DNA of 64,000 nt from Kibdelosporangium aridum (GTDB taxonomy: Bacteria > Actinomycetota > Actinomycetes > Mycobacteriales > Pseudonocardiaceae): NCBI RefSeq assembly GCF_900176515.1, contig NZ_FWXV01000003.1:868001-932000 (forward strand), in the 5' to 3' direction. Of the stretch, positions 49,752 to 57,783 are shown in pieces. Made by a program: the position numbers and the translations under genes. Numbering within the stretch: position 1 is the first letter of the stretch; each line of letters opens with the position of its first letter. Below the pieces are notes generated by a model. The model made no database searches and was not told the DNA's origin. It saw only the letters and a program-made list of their open reading frames with translations.

Positions 49752-51218
49752 ATGGCCCGCACAACTGGGCGACACCGCATCTCCCGCCGAACGAAGATCG
49801 CCACTGGAGCCTTAGGTCTGGCGATCGCAGTCGGTGGCCTAGTCGTGGTTACGACTACCGGAAACGACCCGGACGCAAGCGCCGCATTGGCCGACAAGTC
49901 GCAGTTCGTGGACATCACAAAGGTCAAGCAGAACGTCAATCCCCCGAGAAACCAGGGCAACGCCTCCCGTGGCACCTTCACGGTGAACTGCGGCCGCAAT
50001 GAGAACGGCCACTTCAACGCCGACAACTTCATCGCGCAGCCGGGCATCAAAATGGGCGCCGAGCACCTGCACGACTACGTGGGAAACCTGACCGCGAACG
50101 CGGACTCGAACAACAAGAGCCTCGCCAAGAGCGGCACCACCTGCAAGAACGGTGACAAGTCCGCTTACTTCTGGCCGGTCGTGCGCATCCCGAGCAACGA
50201 GAAGGCCGCGCAGAAGAACGGCACCAAGGACTCGGACGGCAACTGGCAGCGTTACCAGGAAGCCCAGCAGGACGCCGCGGTGGAGAAGAAGGAGCCGCGT
50301 GTCGACTGCAAGGACGTCGCCAGCGAACTGCCCCCGGACGTGCCCGAGTCGGCCGCGCCGGTGATCGAGCAGGAGCTGAAGAAGCTCGACGAGCAGAAGG
50401 AAGCGGCCGAGAAGAAGCTGGAGACGGCGAAGAACGTCGACCAGGAGGTCACCGGCCCGCTGACCGAGCAGCGCAAGCAGGCCCTCGACAAGATCAGCCA
50501 GGCGGTGCAGCAGCAGGGCAAGCAGGGCAAGGACTTCGGCCAGCTCGCCCCGTGTGGCATCAAGCAGCCCAACAACGACGGTGTGACCGACAACGGTGAC
50601 CAGAACAACGAGGTCAACACCGAGGGCACCAAGGAGCACAACCACAGCAAGCCGGGCGACAAGAACCTCGAGATCGGCATCAACAACGGCACCATCCAGC
50701 GGCCGGTCAAGGTCGACCTGACCTTCCGCGGCAGCCCGAACTCCAAGGTCAAGGCGATGCCCAGGTTCATGCGCATCCTGACCGGTGACGCCAAGGTCTC
50801 GACCAACGGCCCGAAGAACGCCCGCAAGGTCTGGACCTGCACCGGTTTTGAGAACAAGGTACTGATGGACAAGTACCCGATCTGCCCGGAGGGTTCGCAG
50901 GTGATGCGGATCCACGACTTCCCGAGCTGCTGGGACGGCAAGAACGTCGACTCGGCCAACCACCGTGACCACATCATCCACCGCGAGGCCAACGGCACCT
51001 GCAAGCGCGGGTTCGTGCCGGTTCCCGAGCTGCGGATCAGCCTGACCTACGACATCCCGAGGGACGTCCAGCTCCGGGGTGGCTACTCACTCGACTCCTT
51101 CGCACAGGAGAAGAACAACCCTGCGTCCGACCACAACGACTTCGCCAACGTGATGTCCGAGTGCATCATGTTCCGCCTGGTCAACTGCATCAACAACGGC
51201 AAGACCTGCCGCGAGTGA
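49752..51218 (+). CDS. secreted DUF1996 protein with charged/coiled-coil insert
   Basis: This 488-residue paralogue of the preceding gene is nearly identical in layout, including the first 35 residues and the GAGGTGAG-TAGTCG-ATG ribosome site. The DUF1996 halves lie at about 45-147 and 316-488. The insert (about 148-315) is rich in Lys/Glu and contains a predicted coiled coil near 204-235 (ELKKLDEQKEAAEKKLETAK). A Cys pair (185 and 268) is present in place of the Q/N tract. Cys positions of the two DUF1996 halves are conserved between paralogues. The function is unknown. Confidence 0.88.
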   Translation: MARTTGRHRISRRTKIATGALGLAIAVGGLVVVTTTGNDPDASAALADKSQFVDITKVKQNVNPPRNQGNASRGTFTVNCGRNENGHFNADNFIAQPGIKMGAEHLHDYVGNLTANADSNNKSLAKSGTTCKNGDKSAYFWPVVRIPSNEKAAQKNGTKDSDGNWQRYQEAQQDAAVEKKEPRVDCKDVASELPPDVPESAAPVIEQELKKLDEQKEAAEKKLETAKNVDQEVTGPLTEQRKQALDKISQAVQQQGKQGKDFGQLAPCGIKQPNNDGVTDNGDQNNEVNTEGTKEHNHSKPGDKNLEIGINNGTIQRPVKVDLTFRGSPNSKVKAMPRFMRILTGDAKVSTNGPKNARKVWTCTGFENKVLMDKYPICPEGSQVMRIHDFPSCWDGKNVDSANHRDHIIHREANGTCKRGFVPVPELRISLTYDIPRDVQLRGGYSLDSFAQEKNNPASDHNDFANVMSECIMFRLVNCINNGKTCRE

Positions 51219-51236
51219 CCCAGCCTCACCCCTGAG

Positions 51237-51271
51237 CCGCCGGGAGTGTCCACTGCAGACGCTCCCGGCGG
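51237..51271. terminator. terminator after the second DUF1996 gene
   Basis: CCGCCGGGAG (51237-51246) pairs with CTCCCGGCGG (51262-51271), extended inward by near-complementary bases and followed by TTCTTTC. It lies between convergent genes and may act on both. Confidence 0.75.
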
Positions 51272-51276
51272 TTCTT

Positions 51277-51981
51277 TCATGCCAAGGCGAAACGCACGGC
51301 TTCCGGTTCGTACCGGTCACGGGGAACCGCGAAGACCGCGGTCGCTCGTTCACCGTCACGTTCGGCGGAGTAGGTGAGAATCCGCCATTCCCCTTCGTCC
51401 CAGGTGTCCAGGACGTCGGAGCGCAGCAACGGATACGCCGACTGGTAAACCTGGCTGCGGTGCAACTGTTGCACAGTGGACGTCACCGGGATGTGGAACT
51501 CGGTGTTGCCCAGCGGGTGCAGGAGCTTGACCTTCAACCGGCGCAACGGAACCAGCCAGTAACCGTCCAATTCGGCCGACAGCAGCGCGATCACCACAGC
51601 TGTCGGGAAGGCCGCGTACCACGGCAGAGCATCAGCCGTGACGACCGCACCGGCGAGCACCAGTGATCTGGCGATCGCGCGCACGCCAACCGGAGCGAAC
51701 TTCTCGGACAGACACCCGCATGACGAGTCAGGCGCGGCGACTCGTGCCCACAACAGGTATCCGAGCAGACCGAGGAACCAGGCGAACGCCGCCCACTTTC
51801 CCACCGGATTGGGCACGAGCAACCCGGCGGCCAGCCCGATCTCGACAACGCCGATGACACGGAACACCGCTGCCGTTCGCTGTTTGCCGACCAGTTTGCC
51901 CAGCGCGGAACGTTGCGAGCCGCCGCGGAACTTGAACACGGCCGCCCACACCAGCACAGCTGCGACGAGAACCTCCATCAC
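51277..51981 (-). CDS. MauE/DoxX-family redox membrane protein
   Basis: The 234-residue protein has four N-terminal membrane helices (about 2-140) of the MauE/DoxX type. A Cys-Gly-Cys motif (SSCGCLSEKF near residue 87) lies between helices 3 and 4. A soluble C-terminal tail of about 80 residues is present. MauE helps form disulfides in the methylamine dehydrogenase light chain. Here it is the last gene of an operon with a Tat protein and a cysteine-rich protein. GTG 51981 overlaps the upstream stop; ATG 51978 is also possible. Confidence 0.82.
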   Translation of the reverse strand: MMEVLVAAVLVWAAVFKFRGGSQRSALGKLVGKQRTAAVFRVIGVVEIGLAAGLLVPNPVGKWAAFAWFLGLLGYLLWARVAAPDSSCGCLSEKFAPVGVRAIARSLVLAGAVVTADALPWYAAFPTAVVIALLSAELDGYWLVPLRRLKVKLLHPLGNTEFHIPVTSTVQQLHRSQVYQSAYPLLRSDVLDTWDEGEWRILTYSAERDGERATAVFAVPRDRYEPEAVRFALA

Positions 51982-52583
51982 GCCGCCGCAGCGTAGACGG
52001 TCGCGATGTCGACCTCGTTGGTGTCCGGCCGCCAGGCGCCGATCACCTGGGCGTGCTTGCCGACCTGCAGCAACGACAGGTCACTGATCGCCGGGGTGCC
52101 GTTGTAGACCGCGGCTGTCGTGCCCGAGACGACGTGGCCCACGATCCGGTGGCCGTGGTGGTCGAGATGCAGGACGTCCCGGTTGATGGCGACGATGTGC
52201 GTCTGCAGGTTGACGATGTTGAGCCAGATCGAGTCGGCGGCCAGGACTCCGTCCGGCATCCGGGCGCCTCGCGCGTACAGGCCGTCGCCGACTCTGGCCT
52301 CGTCGAACGTGGTGTTGCGTAACTTCCAGATGCTGGTGCCGCTGGTGACCTGGATGCGGTGGAAGGTCTTGTCCGATCCGGTGACCATCAGCATGCTGCC
52401 CTGGATCCCGGTGATCCGGCCTTCGGCGAAGTCCGGGTCGATCGCGTCCGGCTCCAGCATCCACTTCTGGTCGGCGAACGCCGTTTCCGGCGCGAGCGAA
52501 CCGAGTGCGGTCGCACCGACGACCGCGGTCGCACTACCGAGCACAGCGCTGGTCAGGAACTTCCTACGTCCTAGTGACTCCAT
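51978..52583 (-). CDS. Tat-exported protein of unknown function
   Basis: The 201-residue protein has a twin-arginine signal (GRRKFLTSAVLGSATAVVGA near residues 5-24) cleaved near AFA-DQ. A compact beta-rich domain of two repeats follows (GRITGIQGSMLMVTGSDK and THIVAINRDVLHLDHHGHR), similar to DUF5666-like OB modules. No Cys is present in the mature part. ATG 52583 has GAGGAGG eight bases upstream and is preferred to GTG 52592. It lies 13 bp after the cysteine-rich gene and overlaps the MauE-like gene. Confidence 0.8.
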   Translation of the reverse strand: MESLGRRKFLTSAVLGSATAVVGATALGSLAPETAFADQKWMLEPDAIDPDFAEGRITGIQGSMLMVTGSDKTFHRIQVTSGTSIWKLRNTTFDEARVGDGLYARGARMPDGVLAADSIWLNIVNLQTHIVAINRDVLHLDHHGHRIVGHVVSGTTAAVYNGTPAISDLSLLQVGKHAQVIGAWRPDTNEVDIATVYAAAA

Positions 52584-52596
52584 TGTGGACACCTCC

Positions 52597-53028
52597 TCAG
52601 CTTCGGATCGTCACGGGGATGATGCCGGCGGACAGGCTGCCGAGCCGGGTGAACGCGGCGGGCGTGAAATCGATCAAGCGGTTGGTCGCGCAGTTTCCGC
52701 TGCAGCACCGCTGTTCACCACACCACAGGTCGGTCTGCGGTCCGCAGTCACGGATCGTCACAGCGATTTCGGTGGTGCCACAGAGATGTTTGACGAAGAA
52801 CTGATGACCACAGGTGCGGCGTAAAAGATCATCGCCGCAGCGGTCCGGACGAGTGATGTCGAAGCATGCGTCCGACGTGTTCGGCCACGCGCAGTGCAGG
52901 CTGGCCGACCTGCAGGTTCCGCATGCGCCGCCACCGGCCGTGCCGCACGGCCCGAACGCCGGTCCACAACAGAACCAGGACGCTTCGGCCGTGGTCGGCG
53001 CCATGACATCCACAGGTGGTGATGCCAC
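52597..53028 (-). CDS. cysteine-rich double-psi-beta-barrel-like protein
   Basis: The 143-residue protein has 15 Cys between residues about 20 and 115, starting SWFCCGPAFGPCG. The C-terminal part (IAVTIRDCGP, then NRLIDFTPAAFTRLGSLSAG and IPVTI) follows the pattern of RlpA/expansin-like double-psi barrels, in which an Asp-x-Gly-Pro and an Ile-Asp-Leu-Ser motif are usual. No signal peptide is seen. It may be exported with the Tat partner (inference). GTG 53028 has AAGGGAG upstream. First gene of a three-gene operon. Confidence 0.72.
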   Translation of the reverse strand: MASPPVDVMAPTTAEASWFCCGPAFGPCGTAGGGACGTCRSASLHCAWPNTSDACFDITRPDRCGDDLLRRTCGHQFFVKHLCGTTEIAVTIRDCGPQTDLWCGEQRCCSGNCATNRLIDFTPAAFTRLGSLSAGIIPVTIRS

Positions 53029-53283
53029 TGTGTCGCTCCCTTCGAGGCTCCCAGCAGAACGCGCAGGTTCTTCCTCTTCAGGCGCAAAAGGGCAAGACGC
53101 ATCGCGAGCCCGGGGTGCCCGAGCTCGCGGCGCTCTCGTCTGGCCCTCATCGCACGATCGTTGGCAGGGTGGGACTTTCGCGCGAACAGACGGGAGTTTG
53201 TTATGTTCTGACAAAAGGCACGGTACCTGGCGACAGCTGATCCCACAGTCGCCCGTCCGGCGCAGCGCCACCCGCCGCGTGGC

Positions 53284-54264
53284 CTACTCCCTGCGGGTGA
53301 GGGTGACCCGGTTGAGCAGCGCGGAGATCACCAAAACCGCGCCGAGGGCAAGCAGTTGGTACTGGCTGCCACGGGAATCCTCGAAGGCGAGCAGGATTCC
53401 GGCGTTGAGCCAGACCACGAACAGCGACGCGATGAGCACGCCGCCGACCCGGCCGATTCCGCCGGTGATCGCCGTACCGCCAAGGATCGCGATCGTGATC
53501 GCGGGCAAAGCCATGCCGTTGCCCACGGTTCCGGCATCTGGCCGCGCGGAAGCGAATTGCGCCACCGTTATCACCGCGACTACGGCTGAAAGCAGCCCGG
53601 AAAGCACGTACGCGCGGAATCTGATGCTCACCACTGGAAGCCCAGCGAACCTCGCCGCGGCTTCGTTCGTGCCGATCGCGTACAGCCTCCGGCCGTAGTT
53701 CGTTCGGTTCGCCAGCAACCACGCCAGCACGGCACACGGCAGCAGAAAAGTGAACACCTGCAACGGAACCTGGCCGACCGTCGTGGTGAGCGAATGCAGG
53801 TCCTGGATCGGTTGAGTCGAGATCGGCGCGTTGTTGTTGCTCACCAAGGCCAGCGAACTGAAGGCGTAGTACGTCGCCAAAGTCGCGATCAGTGCGGGAA
53901 CCCCGAGCCAGGCAACGAGAAAGCCGTTCACCGCGCCGAGGATCGCACCGGCAAGAAGTGCACCGATGATCGCGAGCCACACTGGCCAGTGCCAGAAGCC
54001 GACCATGAACCCGAACACCATGCCGACCAAGCTGACCATCGCACCGACGGACAAGTCGATCCCGCCGCGCCCGGACACGATCACCACCAGTTCAGCCAAG
54101 CCGAGCAGGCACAGCGGAACAAAGGATTCCAAAGAGGACAACAGGTAGTCCACGTCGTACGGTGCGACGAGGTACCCGTTCGCACCGAGCACACTCATCC
54201 ACACCACGAGAATCACGAGCAACGCGACCAGGAGCAGGACGCGGTCGGTGATCAGTCGCTTCAC
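53284..54264 (-). CDS. sugar-type ABC transporter permease (second)
   Basis: The 326-residue RbsC/BPD_transp_2-family permease has about ten helices and the conserved SGRGGIDLSVGAMVSLVGM and GNGMALPAITIAILGGTAITGGIG segments. GTG 54264 has AGGAGG eight bases upstream and overlaps the stop of the other permease; GTG 54273 would fall inside the Shine-Dalgarno. Together with the first permease it would form a heterodimeric channel, as in rhamnose or AI-2 importers. It is the last gene of the operon. Confidence 0.9.
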   Translation of the reverse strand: MKRLITDRVLLLVALLVILVVWMSVLGANGYLVAPYDVDYLLSSLESFVPLCLLGLAELVVIVSGRGGIDLSVGAMVSLVGMVFGFMVGFWHWPVWLAIIGALLAGAILGAVNGFLVAWLGVPALIATLATYYAFSSLALVSNNNAPISTQPIQDLHSLTTTVGQVPLQVFTFLLPCAVLAWLLANRTNYGRRLYAIGTNEAAARFAGLPVVSIRFRAYVLSGLLSAVVAVITVAQFASARPDAGTVGNGMALPAITIAILGGTAITGGIGRVGGVLIASLFVVWLNAGILLAFEDSRGSQYQLLALGAVLVISALLNRVTLTRRE

Positions 54265-55211
54265 AGGCGCCACCTCCTTCGTTCCCGCAGCAGGTCCACC
54301 CCGACCGCCAACAGGATGAACACGCCGATGAACAGGGCGGTCAGCTCACTGCGCCAGCCGAGCAACGTCACCGCGCTGGTGACCGTGCCGACCAGCAACG
54401 CGCCGAGGACGGTGCCCAGGACAGAACCACGGCCGCCGAGAATGCTCGTTCCACCGATCACGACAGCCGCGATCACCTGCAGTTCCAAGCCTGTTCCGGC
54501 GTTCTGGGCGACCAGGCCGCCGCCTCCGATGACGCAACAGGCCGCCAGGCCGACGAGAACACCGGTGATCGTGTAGACGCTGACCAAGCGCCTGGTCACC
54601 CGGATCCCGGCCAGCCGGGCCGCGGGTGCGTTGCCGCCGATCGCGTACAGGTGGCGCCCGGTCGGCGCGTGCCGCATGTAGAACCACATGCCCGCCGCGA
54701 GAAGTACCGCCAAGAGCCAGGCGTGCGGGATGCCGAAACTTCGCCCTTCCGCGCCGCCGCCGACGAACTCGAGGGTGTCCGGGACGCCCGCGACTTCCTT
54801 GCCGTCGAATATCTGCAGCGCGACGAACCGGAAGAGGTTCAACGTGCCGAAGGTGATGATGATCGCGTGCACCCGGCCGTACGCCACCAGCACGCCGTTG
54901 ATCGCACCGAGCACACCACCGACTCCCAGTCCCACCAGGATTGCCGGAACAAGCGCCAGTTCGGTGTCCCGCAGCAGCTGTGCGACCACGACCATCACGA
55001 CAGCGAGTGCGCTGCCGACCGATACGTCGATCCCGGCGGTGACGATCACCGCGGTCATGCCGACGCCAATGATCGTCACGGGCGCCACCGTGGCCAGGAT
55101 GTTCTGCAGGTTCGATGCGGCGAAGAACGTGTCAGTGCCGAACCCGAGCGCCAGCCAGAGCGCCGCGAGCACGGCGATGAGTACGACCTCCTGGCCTTCG
55201 GTTTTGCTCAC
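54261..55211 (-). CDS. sugar-type ABC transporter permease (first)
   Basis: The 316-residue RbsC-like permease has ten helices and the typical TAGIDVSVGSALAVVMVVV and VIAAVVIGGTSILGGRGS motifs. The order substrate-binding protein, ATPase, permease, permease matches rhamnose (RhaSTPQ) and AI-2 (Lsr) systems in general layout. It overlaps both neighbours by four bases, so all three membrane and ATPase subunits are translationally coupled. Confidence 0.9.
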   Translation of the reverse strand: MSKTEGQEVVLIAVLAALWLALGFGTDTFFAASNLQNILATVAPVTIIGVGMTAVIVTAGIDVSVGSALAVVMVVVAQLLRDTELALVPAILVGLGVGGVLGAINGVLVAYGRVHAIIITFGTLNLFRFVALQIFDGKEVAGVPDTLEFVGGGAEGRSFGIPHAWLLAVLLAAGMWFYMRHAPTGRHLYAIGGNAPAARLAGIRVTRRLVSVYTITGVLVGLAACCVIGGGGLVAQNAGTGLELQVIAAVVIGGTSILGGRGSVLGTVLGALLVGTVTSAVTLLGWRSELTALFIGVFILLAVGVDLLRERRRWRL

Positions 55212-56641
55212 TCGTCACCCGCCGCTGCCGCGAGCACGTCGGCCTGCGCCACGCCCCGGTCGAACCGCGCGGTGATCCGGCCGCCCCGGACGACCAGGAT
55301 CCGATCCGCGAGGCTCATCACCTCCGGCAGGTCCGACGAGACCAGCAGGACAGCCGTGCCCTGGCCGACGATGTCCCTGATCAGACCGTGGATCTCCTCC
55401 TTCGCACCGACGTCGACACCCTGCGTTGGTTCTTCCAGTACAAGGACTTCCGGGCGGTCGACCAGTTGGCGTGCCAGCACGACCTTCTGCTGGTTGCCAC
55501 CCGAGAGGGTGGCGATCAGGGCGTTGGGGCCTGGCGTCTTGATCCGCATGCGGTTGATGAAGTCGGTGGCTGTCCGGCGCTCCTGGTTGCGGTTCAGCCA
55601 CAGGCCTTTCAGCGACGCGATGGAGATGTTGAAGCCGACGGTTTTGGTCGCGAACACGCCTTGCCTCGACCGGTCGCCCGGCAGCATCGCCGTCTGTCCC
55701 GTTCGGACTGTTCCGGAGTCGGCCGGTTCGATGCCGTAGACCGCGCGAGCGATCGAACCGGTGCCCGATCCGACCAAGCCGAACAACGACACGACCTCGC
55801 CCAGCCGGACTTCGAAGCTCACGTTTGAGAACCTGTTGCGGCGCGTCAGGTTTTCCACCTGGAGCGCCGGATCTCCCTGTGGACTCCTGGGTTCGGCGGT
55901 GTTGTCGGTGAGGGCGTGGCCGACCATCAGCTCGGCGATCCGCCGTACCGTCAGGTCTTCCGTCGGCTCGCTCGCGACGACCTTGCCGTCCCGCAGAACG
56001 GTGACCCGGTCGGTGATCTGCGCGAGCTCGTCCAGCCGGTGACTGACGTAGATGACGCCGACGCCACGGTCTTTCAGGGTCCTGATGGCGTGGAAGAGCT
56101 TCTCGATCTCGCGGTCAGTGAGAATCGCCGAGGGCTCGTCGAGAATCAGCACCTGTGCTTCGTGCGCGAGCGCCTTGGCTACCGAAACAAGCTGTTGCTC
56201 GGCTACCGACAGGTCCGCGATACGCCGTGCCGCGAGCTTCTCGTTCAGGCCCAGGCTTCGCAGCAGGTCCTTGGCGCGCTTGGTCTGCTCCGGCCAGTCG
56301 ATCCGGCCGTGCTTTCTGAGCTCCCGTCCGATGAAGACGTTCTCCGCGACGGTGAGTTCGCCGAAGAGCTGCGGATCCTGGTACACGGCCGCGATCCCGG
56401 CGTGCAGGGCTTTGACCGTGTCGCCGATGGGCTGTCCGTTGAGCTCGGCGGTGCCCGCGTCGGCCTTCTCCGCCCCGGAGACGATCTTGATCAGCGTGGA
56501 CTTGCCCGCGCCGTTGGCGCCGACGAGTCCGTGCACCTCCCCCGGACGGACCGCGAAATCCACGCCCTGCAAGGCGTAGACGCCGCCGTAGTGCTTGCGG
56601 ATGCCGACGAGGGTGAGTAGCGCGTCAGTAGTCGTAGTCAC
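55208..56641 (-). CDS. sugar-type ABC transporter ATP-binding protein
   Basis: The 477-residue double ATPase is of the RbsA/MglA type. The first half has a full Walker A (GANGAGKSTL), signature DLSVAEQQLV and Walker B (VLILDEPSA). The second half has the usual degenerate Walker A (GLVGSGTGS) with signature LSGGNQQKVVLARQL. GTG 56641 overlaps the binding-protein gene by 17 bases and has AAGGA eight bases upstream. It energises import through the two following permeases. Confidence 0.92.
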   Translation of the reverse strand: MTTTTDALLTLVGIRKHYGGVYALQGVDFAVRPGEVHGLVGANGAGKSTLIKIVSGAEKADAGTAELNGQPIGDTVKALHAGIAAVYQDPQLFGELTVAENVFIGRELRKHGRIDWPEQTKRAKDLLRSLGLNEKLAARRIADLSVAEQQLVSVAKALAHEAQVLILDEPSAILTDREIEKLFHAIRTLKDRGVGVIYVSHRLDELAQITDRVTVLRDGKVVASEPTEDLTVRRIAELMVGHALTDNTAEPRSPQGDPALQVENLTRRNRFSNVSFEVRLGEVVSLFGLVGSGTGSIARAVYGIEPADSGTVRTGQTAMLPGDRSRQGVFATKTVGFNISIASLKGLWLNRNQERRTATDFINRMRIKTPGPNALIATLSGGNQQKVVLARQLVDRPEVLVLEEPTQGVDVGAKEEIHGLIRDIVGQGTAVLLVSSDLPEVMSLADRILVVRGGRITARFDRGVAQADVLAAAAGDE

Positions 56642-57623
56642 CGACGTTGTCCTTGGTGAGCTTCAACGGGTCACCCAGCAACAACATCTTGTTCTCGAAC
56701 TTGACGGCAGGCAACTTGGCCGAGACGTTGTTGGTGGCCTGCACCGGTTCGCCCCGCTTGACCTTCGCGCCCGCCCACGCGGTGAGGTAGCCGAGCTGTT
56801 CGACGTCCCACAGGATCGACGTCGACGAGGATCCGTCCTGCAAGTAGGGCTTCATCGAATTCGGTGTGCCCACACCGACCGTGAAGACCTTCCCGATCTT
56901 GCCCGCCTCCCGCACAGCCTTGGCGACGCCGGGAGCGGACGTCGTGCACTGACCAATGAGGCCGGTCAGATCGGGGTGGGCGTTCATCAGATCCTTGGCC
57001 ATGGACACGGCTTTGGCCTCGTCCTCCCCGGCGTAGACGGTGTCGACGAGCGTGGCGGCCGGATACTTCTCGGCGGCGTAGCGCTTCTGCACCTCGATCC
57101 ACGAATTGAGGTTCGCGGCCGTCTGCCCACAGGAGACGATGGCGTATTTCCCCTTGCCGCCCATCGGAGTCATCAGCGAGTCAATGACCGCGTGTCCAAT
57201 GCCGTCGGCCGTGGCCTGGTTGACGAACATCTCCCGCACGGAGTTGGGAGCGTCGGTGTCCGATGTGAGCACCTTTATGCCCTTGTTGGCAGCGTCGGCG
57301 AGAATCGGCACAACGGAGTCAGGGTCGTTGGGTGCGACGACGAGGACGTCGACCTTCTGCTGGATGAGCGATTTGAGGATCTCGGTCTGCGCACCGGGGT
57401 CAGCGGTGGTGCCGCCCTTGTAGATCCAATCGACACCCAACTCCTGTGCGGCCTTCTGGCCACCGGAGTTCATCGCCTCGAAGTAAGGAATGCCCTGCAA
57501 CTTGGGCACGAAGGCGACCTTGATCCGCGGCTGGCCACCCCCATCGGCCGCAGGCTGCTCCTTCTTACTGCACCCAGTGATGATCAAACAGACGCTCAGC
57601 AATACAGCGAAACCCGCACGCAT
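56625..57623 (-). CDS. sugar-binding lipoprotein of the ABC importer
   Basis: The 332-residue periplasmic-binding protein has a lipoprotein signal with lipobox LIITGC (Cys near residue 18). The type I sugar-binding fold (IKVAFVPKLQGIPYFEAMN, VLVVAPNDPDSVVPILADA, LTSDTDAPNSVR) resembles rhamnose- and AI-2-binding proteins. ATG 57623 follows GGGGAG at five bases. A LacI-type palindrome abuts the ribosome site. The ligand is probably a sugar or autoinducer and cannot be fixed from sequence. Confidence 0.9.
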   Translation of the reverse strand: MRAGFAVLLSVCLIITGCSKKEQPAADGGGQPRIKVAFVPKLQGIPYFEAMNSGGQKAAQELGVDWIYKGGTTADPGAQTEILKSLIQQKVDVLVVAPNDPDSVVPILADAANKGIKVLTSDTDAPNSVREMFVNQATADGIGHAVIDSLMTPMGGKGKYAIVSCGQTAANLNSWIEVQKRYAAEKYPAATLVDTVYAGEDEAKAVSMAKDLMNAHPDLTGLIGQCTTSAPGVAKAVREAGKIGKVFTVGVGTPNSMKPYLQDGSSSTSILWDVEQLGYLTAWAGAKVKRGEPVQATNNVSAKLPAVKFENKMLLLGDPLKLTKDNVGDYDY

Positions 57624-57634
57624 GGCCGCTCCCC

Positions 57635-57650
57635 ATTGAGACGTTTCAAT
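57635..57650. promoter_or_regulatory. LacI-type operator candidate of the ABC operon
   Basis: ATTGAGACGTTTCAAT is palindromic at 14 of 16 positions and is close to the LacI-family consensus TTGAAACGTTTCAA with its central CG. It lies 11 bases upstream of the start codon of the binding-protein gene. No LacI-type gene lies in the window. Confidence 0.6.
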
Positions 57651-57783
57651 CACCCGCAGCCTGAACCTAGCCCTGGCTGACATCTCGTTCAAGGCCCCTT
57701 CGCGGTGACCATTCGGGCGATTGTGCCCGCACCGGCCAATCAGGTCGGAGTGCTCCCGGCGGAGAACTGAACATCCACTGTGG

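Noticed and set aside
48156..49775. A 539-codon minus-strand frame opposite the first DUF1996 gene, very rich in Val and Leu
   Set aside because: The hydrophobic runs are the mirror of the CAG/AAC codons of the Q/N tract. It has no start context and no family resemblance.
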